DNA from: Planctomycetia bacterium | Lineage (GTDB): Bacteria; Planctomycetota; Planctomycetia; Pirellulales; Thermoguttaceae | NCBI GenBank assembly: GCA_030539295.1 | Contig: JAUNSJ010000003.1 | Location: 1-64,000 of the forward strand | Direction: 5' to 3' | DNA length: 64,000 nucleotides | In this document: positions 54,501 to 63,900 of the stretch, one piece after another | Layout: each line of letters opens with the position of its first letter | Numbering within the stretch: position 1 is the stretch's first letter | Translations under genes and position numbers: made by a program | The notes under the pieces: model-generated | What the model saw: only the letters and a program-made list of their open reading frames with translations | Told to the model about the DNA's origin: nothing | Database searches by the model: none

Positions 54501-55295
54501 GACGATGAGGATTCCGGACAGGATAAGATGGGAACGGCGACCATTGGCCTTCCTGAAGTTGCCGAATGGGACGACAAAGAAAAATCCGCCTTTGAAAAAG
54601 ACGTACTTGGCTTCTACCTGACCACGCACCCACTGAAGGAATATCAGGAACTCTTTAAAACATTTGGTACCTGTAATACGGAACAGGCAACGCATTTACC
54701 CGATCGGACGGAAGCTGTGATTGGCGGACTCATTTCCGGTCTGAAAATCGCCGCGACAAAGAAGAAGCGGGAAGGCGAACCGAATCTCTATGCCATGTTC
54801 GATCTCGAAGACGCCAGTGGCTCGGTGCGAACCGTTGTCTGGCCGAATCAATACGCGCAATATGCGGCTCTTATTAAAAACGAGTCCATTATCTTTGCCT
54901 ATGGCCGTATCGACCGCAGTCGGAGTACTGGCCAGACGGATATAAACTTTATTGTGAACGAACTGCTTACGCTCGAGGAAGCCAAGCGAAAGATGACTCA
55001 GGGTATTGCCATAACTCTTGAAGAAACGGATACCGCGGAAGCCGACGTAAAAACGCTTTACGACATTTTACGCACCTATCGTCTCCCCGGTGGGACCGGT
55101 TCCCTCCAAATTAATTTGCGACTTAAAGACGGCCGTACAGCCGCGATTCGTTGTCACGATTTCCCGCTGCAAATTAACGATGAGCTTCGTACGCGTATTA
55201 CCGATCGTTTTGGTCATGACGCGTTTCATCTGATTCCCGTCCAGCGCCACACGCGTGTGGCACCCGAGCGCAAGCAGTGGCAGCGTCGTAATTGA
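51573..55295 (+). CDS. dnaE: DNA polymerase III subunit alpha
   Basis: 1240 residues, the replicative polymerase. The first about 40 residues are an extra acidic segment (DLEEDIFEEDEFEEEEE). The PHP domain begins near residue 48 (THLHVHSHYSLLDGAGKI, ALTDHGNLYG). The palm has PDIDIDFEQARRGEI near 453 with catalytic Asp residues. HhH and OB-fold regions follow, the latter near 1047-1130 (LYAMFDLEDASGSVRTVVWP). Slightly longer than E. coli DnaE (1160) because of the acidic start. AGGAAAGGA lies upstream at a somewhat long distance. Followed by a weak terminator. Confidence 0.97.
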   Translation: MAINDNLTDPLEDDLEEDIFEEDEFEEEEEPSADVAPAASGATDDVPFTHLHVHSHYSLLDGAGKIDALIKHAKELGMTALALTDHGNLYGTLEFYQKCLKEGIKPILGYEAYMAPRSRFEKAATGGRRESNYHLTLLAMNNTGFHNLLVLSSLAYIEGYYYRPRIDKELLEKYNEGLICLSGCVSGEFSKLLVNGNGSAASIEQATSVAKWFKNLFGDRYYIELQDHGLEIQRLPIQLGPKIAKELNIPTVATNDVHYVRREDADAQDILLCINTKKYRTDQDRMRMDSDQFYLRSGREMLAAMPNHADAIARSMEIVDRCQVDLVLGKRFFPKFVPPDNKTSEEYLRELCLAGLKKRYANNPKRLKDGELVPDVMARLERELSVINKLGFANYFLIVWDFGREAEKRGIFRSARGSGVGALVCYALRLSYVCPLEYDLLFERFLDENRLEAPDIDIDFEQARRGEILDYVKEKYGENNVAQIGTFGTLAPKAAINDVGRALSIPVPSVKEIADMIPNTPKITLKKAFEQNPDLGKRDQSSPDCHELFLFAKQVEGLAKSAGTHACAVVISDHPLTDFVPLQRVQGKDDIVTQWASADVESAGLLKMDFLGLRNLSILTDTIDLIEETTGKRIDPFLLPVDDKETFDLLCRGETKGVFQLEGGGIREFLMRMEPSDFRDIIASLALYRPGPLGGKVDRDYIDIKHGRKQATYIHPVMEEVLAETYGLMVYQEQIMRILNRLGKIPLADAYTCIKAISKKKEDKIAKYHVDFVQGALENGLEEKQAEDIFALIINFAQYGFNKSHSTAYAMIAYITAYLKTHYPAEFMAALLRGDINKRNFTKKDSTVEHLEDCEQMGIEVLPPNVNESCGAYMVRDNKITFGLNAVKNCGVDATAEIVRSRDKDGPFKDIFDFYERVDLRLVTRSTVEALVKCGAFDCFGVRRAQLMQVLDRACKQAQSANADRAKGQKSLFELLDDEDSGQDKMGTATIGLPEVAEWDDKEKSAFEKDVLGFYLTTHPLKEYQELFKTFGTCNTEQATHLPDRTEAVIGGLISGLKIAATKKKREGEPNLYAMFDLEDASGSVRTVVWPNQYAQYAALIKNESIIFAYGRIDRSRSTGQTDINFIVNELLTLEEAKRKMTQGIAITLEETDTAEADVKTLYDILRTYRLPGGTGSLQINLRLKDGRTAAIRCHDFPLQINDELRTRITDRFGHDAFHLIPVQRHTRVAPERKQWQRRN

Positions 55296-55312
55296 TTGCA
55301 AGAGCACAGGCA

Positions 55313-55336
55313 AACCAAGTTTGGTTCATTTTTTTT
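55313..55336 (+). terminator. Weak terminator after dnaE
   Basis: AACCA and TGGTT form a short palindrome (AACCAAGTTTGGTT) followed by CA and an 8-base T-run. The stem is short, so efficiency is doubtful. Confidence 0.5.
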
Positions 55337-55454
55337 GCTGACCTTCATTCCGCCGGCATCGCCGTCTGTTGACCTCGTGCGGGCTTGCCCGAAAACGTAG
55401 AGCGGGACCGGCGAAAGAAGCTCTCAGCACAGCGTAATCCCAGGAGCACAAAAT

Positions 55455-56618
55455 ATGCTAACGTATCAAACGGCAGGCGAATCGCACGGACTCGGTATCC
55501 TCGCTCTGGTTAATGGCTTTCCGGCAGGCGTTCCGATCGATACGAACGTTATCGATGGCGAACTGCGTCGGCGTCAAGGCGGCTATGGGCGTGGCGGGCG
55601 TCAGGCAATAGAGTCGGACCACGTCAAGGTCCAGACGGGCATTCTCCACGGCCAGTCGACGGGAGCCCCCATTGGTCTTTGGGTGGTCAATCGCGACTAC
55701 AAAATCGAACTCATGCCGGAACTCTACCAGCCACGACCGGGTCACGGAGACCTCTCGGGCAGCCTGAAATATTTCACCGGGATAAGGGCAATTCTCGAAC
55801 GGGCCAGTGCGCGGGAAACGGCCGGACGTGTGGCCGCTGGCGCCCTGGCCTCGCTCCTGCTGCGTCCCTTCAAAATTGAGGCTGTAGGCTACGTCCTGTC
55901 CGTGGGACCCTGCCAGCTTGATAACGCATCCCCGGAACCGACCTCCGCCCGAGAGTTGCGTGAAAGTCGCGATAGCAGTGCACTTTACGGACGAAGTGAC
56001 CGTGGCGACGAAGAGGCCATCCGGTTAATCAACCAATGTCGAGAAGAAGGCGACACCCTTGGCGGCGTTGTCGAAGTGCGTGTCTTCGGCGTGCCGTTTG
56101 GACTCGGCTCACACACTCAGTGGGACCGCAAACTCGACGGACGACTCGCCCAGGCTGTCATGTCGGTCCAAGGGTTTAAAGGCGTTGAAATTGGATTGGG
56201 CTTCGAATCCGCTGCCCGTCCCGGCTCACAAGTGCATGACCCGATTGAATTTCAGCCGGAAACCTCGGCCCCAACTTTCGGTTACACACGCCCGAGCAAC
56301 GCCGCAGGAGGTATTGAGGCCGGTATGACCAACGGACAGACCATAATCGTTCGTGCCGCCATGAAACCGATCGCCACACTCACAAAGGGAGTCGCTTCGA
56401 TCGACTTGCGGACCGGCAAACCGGCCTTGTCCTGTTATGAACGGAGCGATGTCTGTGCTATTTCCGCCGCCAGCGTCGTCCTGGAGCACGTTGTCGCGTT
56501 CGAAATCGCCACGGCGCTCGTCGAAAAGTTCGGTGGCGACTCGCTCTCCGAGATGCTCGACCGCTACGCGTTATACGTTCAAGCGGTACAGAAAAGGCAA
56601 CATAATCACTGGAGTTGA
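55455..56618 (+). CDS. aroC: Chorismate synthase
   Basis: 387 residues, forming chorismate from EPSP, the last shikimate step; needs reduced FMN. Recognised by TAGESHGLGILALVNGFPAGV at the start, the RRQGGYGRGGRQAIE motif, RASARETAGRVAAGA, and a C-terminal ISAASVVLEHVVAF. AGGAG is 8 bases before the ATG. Family length is 350-390. Monocistronic. AroB lies at 29578. Confidence 0.97.
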   Translation: MLTYQTAGESHGLGILALVNGFPAGVPIDTNVIDGELRRRQGGYGRGGRQAIESDHVKVQTGILHGQSTGAPIGLWVVNRDYKIELMPELYQPRPGHGDLSGSLKYFTGIRAILERASARETAGRVAAGALASLLLRPFKIEAVGYVLSVGPCQLDNASPEPTSARELRESRDSSALYGRSDRGDEEAIRLINQCREEGDTLGGVVEVRVFGVPFGLGSHTQWDRKLDGRLAQAVMSVQGFKGVEIGLGFESAARPGSQVHDPIEFQPETSAPTFGYTRPSNAAGGIEAGMTNGQTIIVRAAMKPIATLTKGVASIDLRTGKPALSCYERSDVCAISAASVVLEHVVAFEIATALVEKFGGDSLSEMLDRYALYVQAVQKRQHNHWS

Positions 56619-56730
56619 TTAAGGTTGTTTTTTAATGTATATTGTACCATTAGTAATCCATCCTAACTTATAGGAGGACCTGCGTTTGCATGAATTGTGG
56701 GAGAAATCGAAAAAAATCGCTAACTCCCCA

Positions 56731-56759
56731 TTGACGAAATGGCCTTTCGCTGGTAGAAT
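56731..56759 (+). promoter_or_regulatory. Promoter of tRNA-Phe
   Basis: TTGACG (56731-56736) and TAGAAT (56754-56759), 17 bases apart, about 55 bases before the tRNA. Same box type as at 16161 and 17542. Confidence 0.75.
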
Positions 56760-56811
56760 TTGACCATGATTTTTGTTTGCGGGCGAACGACTTCGTTATG
56801 TTTTCGCTCGT

Positions 56812-56886
<75 letters not shown>

Positions 56887-57153
56887 TTTTTTTATTTCTT
56901 GGTGGAATCGATTTTCTCTTGGGCTTCGTCGTAAGCTTGCTTTTTCGTCGTCGTTGATGATCTTGAGATTGCCTTGTAACGAAGAGGCACAAAGTAAAAA
57001 GACTTCTCAAAGCTGAAGCAGGAAGATTGACTGGCTGACCAGAAAGAGAATGCTGATTGATATTCTGACAGAGCTTTTTCCTCATGTATTACGCTAGTTA
57101 AAAGATGTGTGTCTAAAATTTGGGCAATTCATGAGTTTTTTGCTCTTGTTGCC
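56887..57153. other. Gap between tRNA-Phe and the RloA/RloB pair
   Basis: About 270 bases with no gene, no repeat copy and no clear fold. A duplicate of the tRNA 3' end, which would mark an integrated island, is not seen. Confidence 0.5.
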
Positions 57154-57182
57154 TTGACTTTTGCGATTCTTGGGGGTATGAT
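57154..57182 (+). promoter_or_regulatory. Promoter of the RloA/RloB-like pair
   Basis: TTGACT (57154-57159), 17 bases, TATGAT (57177-57182). The predicted start near 57189 falls close to a GGAGGG, which would sit at the extreme 5' end of the mRNA. Confidence 0.65.
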
Positions 57183-57260
57183 ACAGTTTGGAGGGACGTG
57201 ATACGTACGCGTTCTGTGTTTTGCCGGTACCGGAATTTATCCTTAAAGATGGGTTTTATT

Positions 57261-58565
57261 ATGCTACACCATTTTCGAGTGTCAAATTATAAGTCGTTTC
57301 ACGAACCAGTTACATTGATTATGAACCCAGTTAAATCAATCACAAAACTGAAGAATCATGTCTTCGAAGGACGGTCGGGATACTCTGCCTTGGAGTCCGC
57401 CGTTATTTTTGGCCCCAATGCCTGCGGTAAAAGCAACCTGGTCCAGGCAATGTTTCGTTCACAGGCCTATATTCGGCAAGGTGTGCTGCAAGACGCGGCT
57501 ATTTCGTGCTCCGAGCCATTCCGTCTCGGTTTGGCTGAGGATGAAAAGAGCCTGTTTGAATACTGTTTCTCTACGGAGGACAATATTTATACCTATGGTT
57601 TCGTAGTTTCGAAAGAGGCGGTTCTTGAAGAATGGCTCTTTAAAGACATTGGCGACAAAGAAAAGCTTCTCTTCGAACGCAGTACCGAGGCCGGGGTGCA
57701 GAAGTTCAAGTTTTCGAAAGATTTGGAGCGTTTATACGGGGACATGGCAGGCGAGCTGGTCTCCGTAAAAACACTGTTCCTGACGACGACTGGCATGAGA
57801 AATGCTGTTCTACGGCCCGCGTGGAATTGGTTTGATAATACATTAGTAGTGATTCCTGGCGTCCCTTTTTTGTGTAGGGACTTGGTATTCTTTTTGAACG
57901 AGTATCCGGGTTTTGCCGAGTTTTTGACGAATCTGTTGCTGTGTTGCGATACCGATATATGCGGAGTCGAGTGCGTTGATACTCCCCCGCCGGAAGAAGT
58001 TAAGAAAAGGGCACAACATGGTCTTGAGAAGATGTTCCCAGGCTGCCAGATTACCGAGGAACGATTCTTGGAACTTCAGACGCGGCATGAGCAATTTGGA
58101 GGCGACAGAGTATCCTTTAAACTCGATCTTGAATCGGACGGTACGCAGCAGCTTATGCATTTGGCGCCTTGGCTCTACACGCTCCAGCAGAGACCCATTA
58201 CTCTTGTCGTTGACGAGTTGGATCGAAGCTTGCATACGTTCCTGGTTCAGGAAGTCATTAAACGTTTTCGTGATTTAAACCAGCAGTCGCAACTTGGTTC
58301 GCAAATCATTATGACCTCACACGATACAAATTTAATGAACGCCGAAATGTTCCGGAAAGATGAAATTTGGCTGATGTCAAAAGATATCACCAAGGCCAGT
58401 CGCTTAACCAATCTCGCTCAATTTAAAATCAATTCCGGGGTAAACTACGAAAAATTGTATTTAAGTGGACGGGTGGGCGGAATTCCTTTTTTAGACGATA
58501 GTCGGTTCACTGATTTTCTCGAAGACAAAGCTTCGCCCGTCACGCAATCGTCAGGAGGAATTTAA
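57261..58565 (+). CDS. AAA-type ATPase of the RloA/AbiLi kind
   Basis: 434 residues from the ATG at 57261. The opening LHHFRVSNYKSFHEP is the standard start of AAA_15/RecF-like ATPases. Walker A is IFGPNACGKSNL (about 49-60). A late signature (LESDGTQQLMHLAPWL) and Walker B with VVDELDRSLH (about 314-325) follow, then the His motif in MTSHDTNLMN. Such ATPases pair with RloB nuclease-like proteins in abortive infection. Earlier in-frame starts at 57198 (GTG) and 57249 are possible; none has a well-placed binding site. It is 3 bases upstream of the RloB-like gene. Confidence 0.85.
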   Translation: MLHHFRVSNYKSFHEPVTLIMNPVKSITKLKNHVFEGRSGYSALESAVIFGPNACGKSNLVQAMFRSQAYIRQGVLQDAAISCSEPFRLGLAEDEKSLFEYCFSTEDNIYTYGFVVSKEAVLEEWLFKDIGDKEKLLFERSTEAGVQKFKFSKDLERLYGDMAGELVSVKTLFLTTTGMRNAVLRPAWNWFDNTLVVIPGVPFLCRDLVFFLNEYPGFAEFLTNLLLCCDTDICGVECVDTPPPEEVKKRAQHGLEKMFPGCQITEERFLELQTRHEQFGGDRVSFKLDLESDGTQQLMHLAPWLYTLQQRPITLVVDELDRSLHTFLVQEVIKRFRDLNQQSQLGSQIIMTSHDTNLMNAEMFRKDEIWLMSKDITKASRLTNLAQFKINSGVNYEKLYLSGRVGGIPFLDDSRFTDFLEDKASPVTQSSGGI

Positions 58566-58568
58566 AAT

Positions 58569-59225
58569 ATGACGAAACCGTCGCCCAAAAGAACACGTCT
58601 CGAATCGATCGTACCCGACCACAATCCGTGCAATCGGGTTCTTATCTCTACGGAGGGAACTAAAACGGAGCCGCGATATTTTAAAGCTCTGAATAAATTA
58701 CTCGGCAGAGGTTGCTTTGTCATTGTTCCCAATCCAGACAATGAGTCATCTCCCAACTGTGTTCTTAAACGCTTGGCCGACGCGGTTGATAATCCGATGT
58801 ATGACTTCAGTGAAGAAGATTGTGACATGGCGTGTCTGGTCATGGACGTTGACGAGCACTCCACCCTGGAAAGTACATGCCGTCAAGCGGAAGAAAAAAA
58901 GTTTGGGGTCTACGTCAGTAACCCCGGCTTTGAACTGTGGTTGCTACTTCATCTTGAGAATGTTACTGGCGGAACTCGCTTTACCATCGATGAAGTGACA
59001 AAGAAATTGGACTCACAGTACCGTCGCCGTGGAAGGAACGGTTATTCTAAAACGCTGTATGATACTAATATTCTGTTTAAGGGTATTTTATCCGCAATAG
59101 AGAGAGCACGTACTCTGGACCAAAAGAAAAATCAAGTCATACCGGAGAACCCAGGTGCCAATGTTTATCGGTTACTGGACCTCGTCGCCGATGAGCTTCG
59201 GGACAAATTCTCCTTGGGGGATTAA
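58569..59225 (+). CDS. RloB-like (AbiLii-type) protein
   Basis: 218 residues. AGGAGG lies 10 bases before the ATG. RloB features: VLISTEGTKTEPRYFKAL with the conserved Glu, an acidic VMDVDEH motif, NPGFELWLLLHLEN, then a Lys/Arg-rich C-terminal half. The fold is Toprim-like and probably a metal-dependent nuclease. Together with the ATPase it matches the RloA/RloB pair of Campylobacter and the AbiL system of lactococci, which kill or arrest infected cells. This gene follows tRNA-Phe by about 1.7 kb. Confidence 0.85.
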   Translation: MTKPSPKRTRLESIVPDHNPCNRVLISTEGTKTEPRYFKALNKLLGRGCFVIVPNPDNESSPNCVLKRLADAVDNPMYDFSEEDCDMACLVMDVDEHSTLESTCRQAEEKKFGVYVSNPGFELWLLLHLENVTGGTRFTIDEVTKKLDSQYRRRGRNGYSKTLYDTNILFKGILSAIERARTLDQKKNQVIPENPGANVYRLLDLVADELRDKFSLGD

Positions 59226-59713
59226 ATCAATCGTTCTGAGAGGGTAGTCGAGGCTTTGTATTGTACTGTTTGTGTAACCTGTTTTATGTTAAGGAAATAC
59301 ACAGCGTGCAAAGGTCGCGGAGGGTCATGGCAGGTTTGTGGGGCAGGGTGCTGAGCTTCCGTTTTCGTTGTTGCTGGTTCCCGACCTGCGAGCAGTCGGG
59401 AACGGTGGCCAGTTAACGGTTGTGACAGTGGTGGGCAAATCCAGGGCGGGTACATTGTGAGCGTAAATAGACAAATCAGGGACGAGGAAGAATCCCAGGC
59501 CACGGGTTCTGGTCTTTCAGGACGTGCCCCCAAGACAATTACCTCTTGACGCAAGATAGTTGGCAGGCCCACCGAAGTTCTAACGTTATAGTTGAGCAGG
59601 CCTCCCCTTCGATAACTTTTAAAAAGAGGTATAATTGATATTTGGTTTTTTCCCGGAAGCGGCTCTCCGAGCCAATTTCATGCCCTTTAGTCCCCATTTT
59701 TTTCGAGTCAGTT
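59226..59713. other. Intergenic region with repeat copy
   Basis: No gene supported. It holds a diverged composite repeat (59264-59345) and a full REP-like palindrome (59376-59402), then a GC-rich stretch and a TATAAT at 59630-59635 that may be the dapL -10 with no clear -35. Confidence 0.55.
59264..59402 (+). repeat. Diverged composite repeat plus REP-like palindrome
   Basis: TGTGTAACCTG...GGAAATACACAGCGTGCAAAGGTCGCGGAGGGTC corresponds loosely to the AACCTG...ATATATCACGCAGAGTTCGCGGAGG block of 46898-47263 (given here as positions, not continuous sequence). CTTCCGTTTTCGTTGTTGC and the palindrome at 59376-59402 match 47301-47350 closely. Confidence 0.7.
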
Positions 59714-60946
59714 ATGAGCGAACCCTATTTTCAACAGCTATTTGCCGAGCGTATCGGCGGTTCCCAATATGGAAAAAGCACTGAAATCTATAAATTCGAA
59801 AAGATAAAGCGAGCCAAGCGTAAGGCGCTGGCGGACCATCCGGAACGTGCCCTCCTGGATTTCGGGATTGGCGAAAACGACGAGATGGCCGACCCGTCGG
59901 TTCGTCAGATCATGGCAGAAGAAATCAACAAGCTTGAGAATCGTGGCTATGCGGATAATGGATGTCTGGAATATAAGCAGGCAGTATCAAGGTTTATGAA
60001 GCGTCGGTTCGGAGTTGACCTCGACCCGGTAAGTGAAATCAATCACTGTATGGGAAGTAAAACGGCGTTGGCTATGATACCGGAGGCATTTATCAATCCG
60101 GGTGATGTAACGCTCATGACCGTGCCGGGTTATCCGGTAGCGGGAACGCATACGCGTTACTGCGGCGGGGAAGTCTGGTCGCTGCCGCTGGTGGAGGAAA
60201 ATGACTTTTACCCAGATTTTAGTACGATTCCTGCTGATGTTCTGCGTCGCGCGAAACTGCTGGTAACGAACTATCCGAACAGTCCGACCGGTCAGCTGGG
60301 CACGGTCGAGTTCTATAAGCAGGTGATTGAGTTTGCCCGTGCGAACGATTTGGTCGTTGTGCAAGACGCGGCGCATTCGATGTTCAGTTTTCGCGAGCGT
60401 CCGATGAGTTTTCTGGAAGTGCCGGGCGCGAAAGAAGTCGGTGTGGAGATTCACTCCATGTCGAAGGGCTGGCACATGATAGGCTGGCGTCTTGGCTGGG
60501 TATGCGGTCATGAACGTCTGGTGCGTGCCTTTTCCGATATAAAGGATAATAGCGACAGTGGTCAGTTTTTAGCGATTCAGAAGTCGGCGGTGCGAGCACT
60601 GGACGACGACAGTATCCCGGACCGTGCGCGTGCCAAATATTTGCGTCGTCTGCAAAAGCTGGTAGCGACCTTACGAAAATGCGGGTTTACGTGCGAGGTG
60701 CCAGGCGGAACGTATTTTTTGTATACGAAGGCACCCGTAGGAATTAAGGGCGGCCGTGCCTTTGGCAGTGCGGAGGAAGTGAGTCAGTATCTGATAACGG
60801 AGCAGTCGATATGCACGGTTCCGTGGGATAATGCGGGTTCCTATCTTCGTTTTTCGGTCACGTATCAGGCGCCGACGGAGGCGGACGAAGACGCGCTTAT
60901 GGCGGCCCTGGCCGAGCGATTGATCAACGATCATTTTGAATTTTAG
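59714..60946 (+). CDS. dapL: LL-diaminopimelate aminotransferase
   Basis: 410 residues from the ATG at 59714, the family length. It transfers an amino group to make LL-diaminopimelate in lysine and cell-wall synthesis, using PLP. Motifs: YGKSTEIYKFEKIKRAKR, GIGENDEMADPSV, NYPNSPTGQ, and SMSKGWHMIGWRLGW with the PLP Lys. The planctomycete-style start MSEPYFQQLFAERIGG supports the choice over a longer reading; no good binding site is seen. Cytoplasmic. Followed by uvrA after 36 bases. Confidence 0.96.
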   Translation: MSEPYFQQLFAERIGGSQYGKSTEIYKFEKIKRAKRKALADHPERALLDFGIGENDEMADPSVRQIMAEEINKLENRGYADNGCLEYKQAVSRFMKRRFGVDLDPVSEINHCMGSKTALAMIPEAFINPGDVTLMTVPGYPVAGTHTRYCGGEVWSLPLVEENDFYPDFSTIPADVLRRAKLLVTNYPNSPTGQLGTVEFYKQVIEFARANDLVVVQDAAHSMFSFRERPMSFLEVPGAKEVGVEIHSMSKGWHMIGWRLGWVCGHERLVRAFSDIKDNSDSGQFLAIQKSAVRALDDDSIPDRARAKYLRRLQKLVATLRKCGFTCEVPGGTYFLYTKAPVGIKGGRAFGSAEEVSQYLITEQSICTVPWDNAGSYLRFSVTYQAPTEADEDALMAALAERLINDHFEF

Positions 60947-60982
60947 GGCAGAGTCAGGGTTAAGGAAAGCGGACAGGCAAGT

Positions 60983-63900
60983 ATGGCCGAGATAACCGTT
61001 CGAGGAGCGAGAGAGCATAATCTGCGAGACGTCAATTTGACGTTGCCGTGGGGGAGTCTCGTTTGTTTTACGGGAGTAAGTGGTTCGGGGAAAAGCTCAT
61101 TAGCGTTCGACACCCTGTACGCGGAGGGTCAGCGTCGCTATATAGAAAGTTTTTCGAGCTACGCGCGTCAGTTCCTTGGCCAGCTGCCGAAGCCGAACGT
61201 GGACCAGATTACCGGCTTGGCTCCGGCCATCTCCATATCGCAAAAGGGAAGTGGTCAGAATACGCGTTCGACGGTCGGTACGATCACGGAAATTTACGAC
61301 TATCTCCGGGTTCTCTTTGCCCGGGTTGCCGTCGGATATTGCCCCAAATGCCATAAACCGGTAACGGCGCAGACGCGATGGCAGATTTTTGACCGGGTAC
61401 GTCTTTTTCCGGACGGAACGCCGTTCTTCGTTCTGGCTCCTGTCGTTCGGGACCAGAAGGGCGAGCATCGCGAACTCATGCAGGACCTGAAGAAACAGGG
61501 GTATATACGTGCCCGGGTCGACGGTCAGTTTGTGCGACTGGACGACGACCTCAAACTGGACCGGCAGATGCGTCATCGGATTGATGTTGTTATTGACCGG
61601 CTTGTTATGGGGCCTGATATTGTTCATCGGCTGCAGGAGGCGATCGAGCATGCGGTCAATAAGGGGAAAGGTCAAATGTCGATTGTGCGAACGGGGAGTC
61701 CGGAATCCGCGTCGAGCACGGTGCCGAAGTTTGAGCCGGCGGAAGGCGAGCAAGATGGGGAAGTCACGTTCGTCGAGCGAAGTCGGCGTCCTGCCCCAAG
61801 CGCAGACGCAATGACCGTTTTTGAAGAAATTCCGTTCAGCACGAACTATGCATGTCCCACATGTCATGTGAACTTTGAGCCGCCTACGCCGCAAATGTTC
61901 AGCTTTAACAGTCCGCTGGGTATGTGCCCGCACTGTCAGGGACTCGGGTTCATTCATACGTTTGACCCCGAACTGCTCATTCCGGACGCGACGAAATCGT
62001 TTCAGCAGGGCTGTGTTATTCCGCTGGGTAAATGGAAGGACCTTGGCCGGTGGAAGCGTCATATTTATCAAGGCGTGGCCGATACGCTGGAACGACTGTA
62101 TTCTCTGGAGAAGAATCACGTTCTGGAGACAGCGTGGGAAGAGCTGGACGAGCGGGTCAGGCATGCCTTACTTTGGGGAACCGGCGACTTACATATAACG
62201 TATACATGGCGTTCGGGTCCGTCGGGTCACAAGTGGGGCGGCCCCTTTGAAGGTATTGTCCCACGCATGCTCAAGCAGTATCACGAGACGGGAAGTCGTT
62301 TGCAACGGGCGGCAATGGAGAAATACATGAATATTGTTCCCTGTGGCTGGTGTCACGGCCGCAGGCTGAACGATCAGGCATGTGCGTTCAAACTTGAGAC
62401 GGCGTCGGACGATCCGTTTTTTGCGGGTCACAAGATCAAGTCGCTGCCGGAGTTGTGTGACCTTCCTGTCGATCGGTTGCGAGAATTTCTGTCGGAGCTT
62501 GCGCTTTCGGAGAACGGTCAGCTGATCGCGTCGGAACTGCTTAAGGAGATTCAGTCGCGTATAGGTTTTTTGATTGATGTGGGTCTGAACTATCTTTCTC
62601 TTGGCCGGACGTCGCCGACGCTCTCGGGAGGCGAAATGCAGCGGATTCGTCTTGCCGGTCAGATCGGCAGCTCTTTGACAGGCGTTTTGTATGTCCTGGA
62701 TGAACCGTCGATTGGTTTGCATCCGCGAGACAATCAGCGTCTGATTGATACGCTGTCGCGTTTGCGTGATTTGGGCAATACGGTGATTGTCGTTGAGCAC
62801 GACGAGGATACCATGCTGGCGGCGGACCGGATTGTGGACTTCGGTCCTGGCCCCGGGGTCCATGGGGGTCAGATCGTTGCCGACGGGCCGGTCAGTGATG
62901 TGCTGGCGAGTAAGGACGCGAGTCTGACAGCGCGCTATCTGCTGGGCGAGGAACGTATCGAAACACCGTCGATGCGGCGCCCGGTTGGCGCGAAGAAACT
63001 CATTGTGCGCGGTGCATGTCACAATAATCTGAAAAATATCGATGTAGAAATTCCGTTGGGGGGAATCGTCTGCGTAACCGGTGTAAGTGGCTCGGGGAAA
63101 AGTTCTCTGGTCAATGATATACTCGTCGAGGCCTTGCGTCGCGACTTGAATCGTGGCAACGGGACCCCTGGCAAGCATCGCGCTATTGAGGGGATGGAAC
63201 ATCTCGACAAACTTATTGCCATTGACCAGACGCCTATAGGGCGCACGCCCCGGAGTAATCCTTCGACTTATATTAAGCTTTTCGACGAGATCCGCCGCTT
63301 ATTTGCCGAGCTTCCGGATTCCAAGATAAAAGGATTTTCGCCTGGCCGCTTCAGTTTTAATGTGCCTGGCGGTCGATGTGAAGCCTGTGAAGGTAACGGT
63401 GCGCAGAAGAAGGAGATGGATTTCCTCGCCGATCTTTGGGTGACCTGTCCCGTTTGCGAAGGGAAGCGGTTTAATAAAGACACGCTTTCCGTGCGATTTA
63501 AAGGGTGCTCCATCGATCAGATTCTGGAGATGGACGTTGAGTCGGCCATGAAACTGTTCGAAAATATCCCAAAAATTTTGCATCCGCTAAAAACGCTCTA
63601 TGATGTAGGCCTGGGCTATATGAAACTTGGGCAGCCGTCGCCGACATTGTCAGGGGGGGAAGCGCAGCGAATCAAACTGGCCCGCGAACTGGTCAAGAAG
63701 AGTACAGGCAAGACGCTGTACTTGCTCGATGAGCCGACGACGGGACTTCATTTCGCCGATATCAAACTGCTTTTGGACGTACTGAAGCGGTTTGCCGACG
63801 CGGGTAATACCGTCCTGATTGTGGAGCATAATCTGGACGTTGTAAAGACGGCGGACTGGGTCATTGACCTTGGCCCGGAAGGAGGCGAGGCAGGCGGCGA

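Noticed and set aside
56887-59713. Integrated element bounded by tRNA-Phe
   Set aside because: No repeat of the tRNA 3' end, no integrase and no phage genes are seen; only the RloA/RloB pair suggests acquisition.
61100-63202. Long minus-strand open frames (354 and 337 codons) opposite uvrA
   Set aside because: They are shadows of a strongly conserved UvrA reading frame and are rich in Arg and His as expected for antisense frames.
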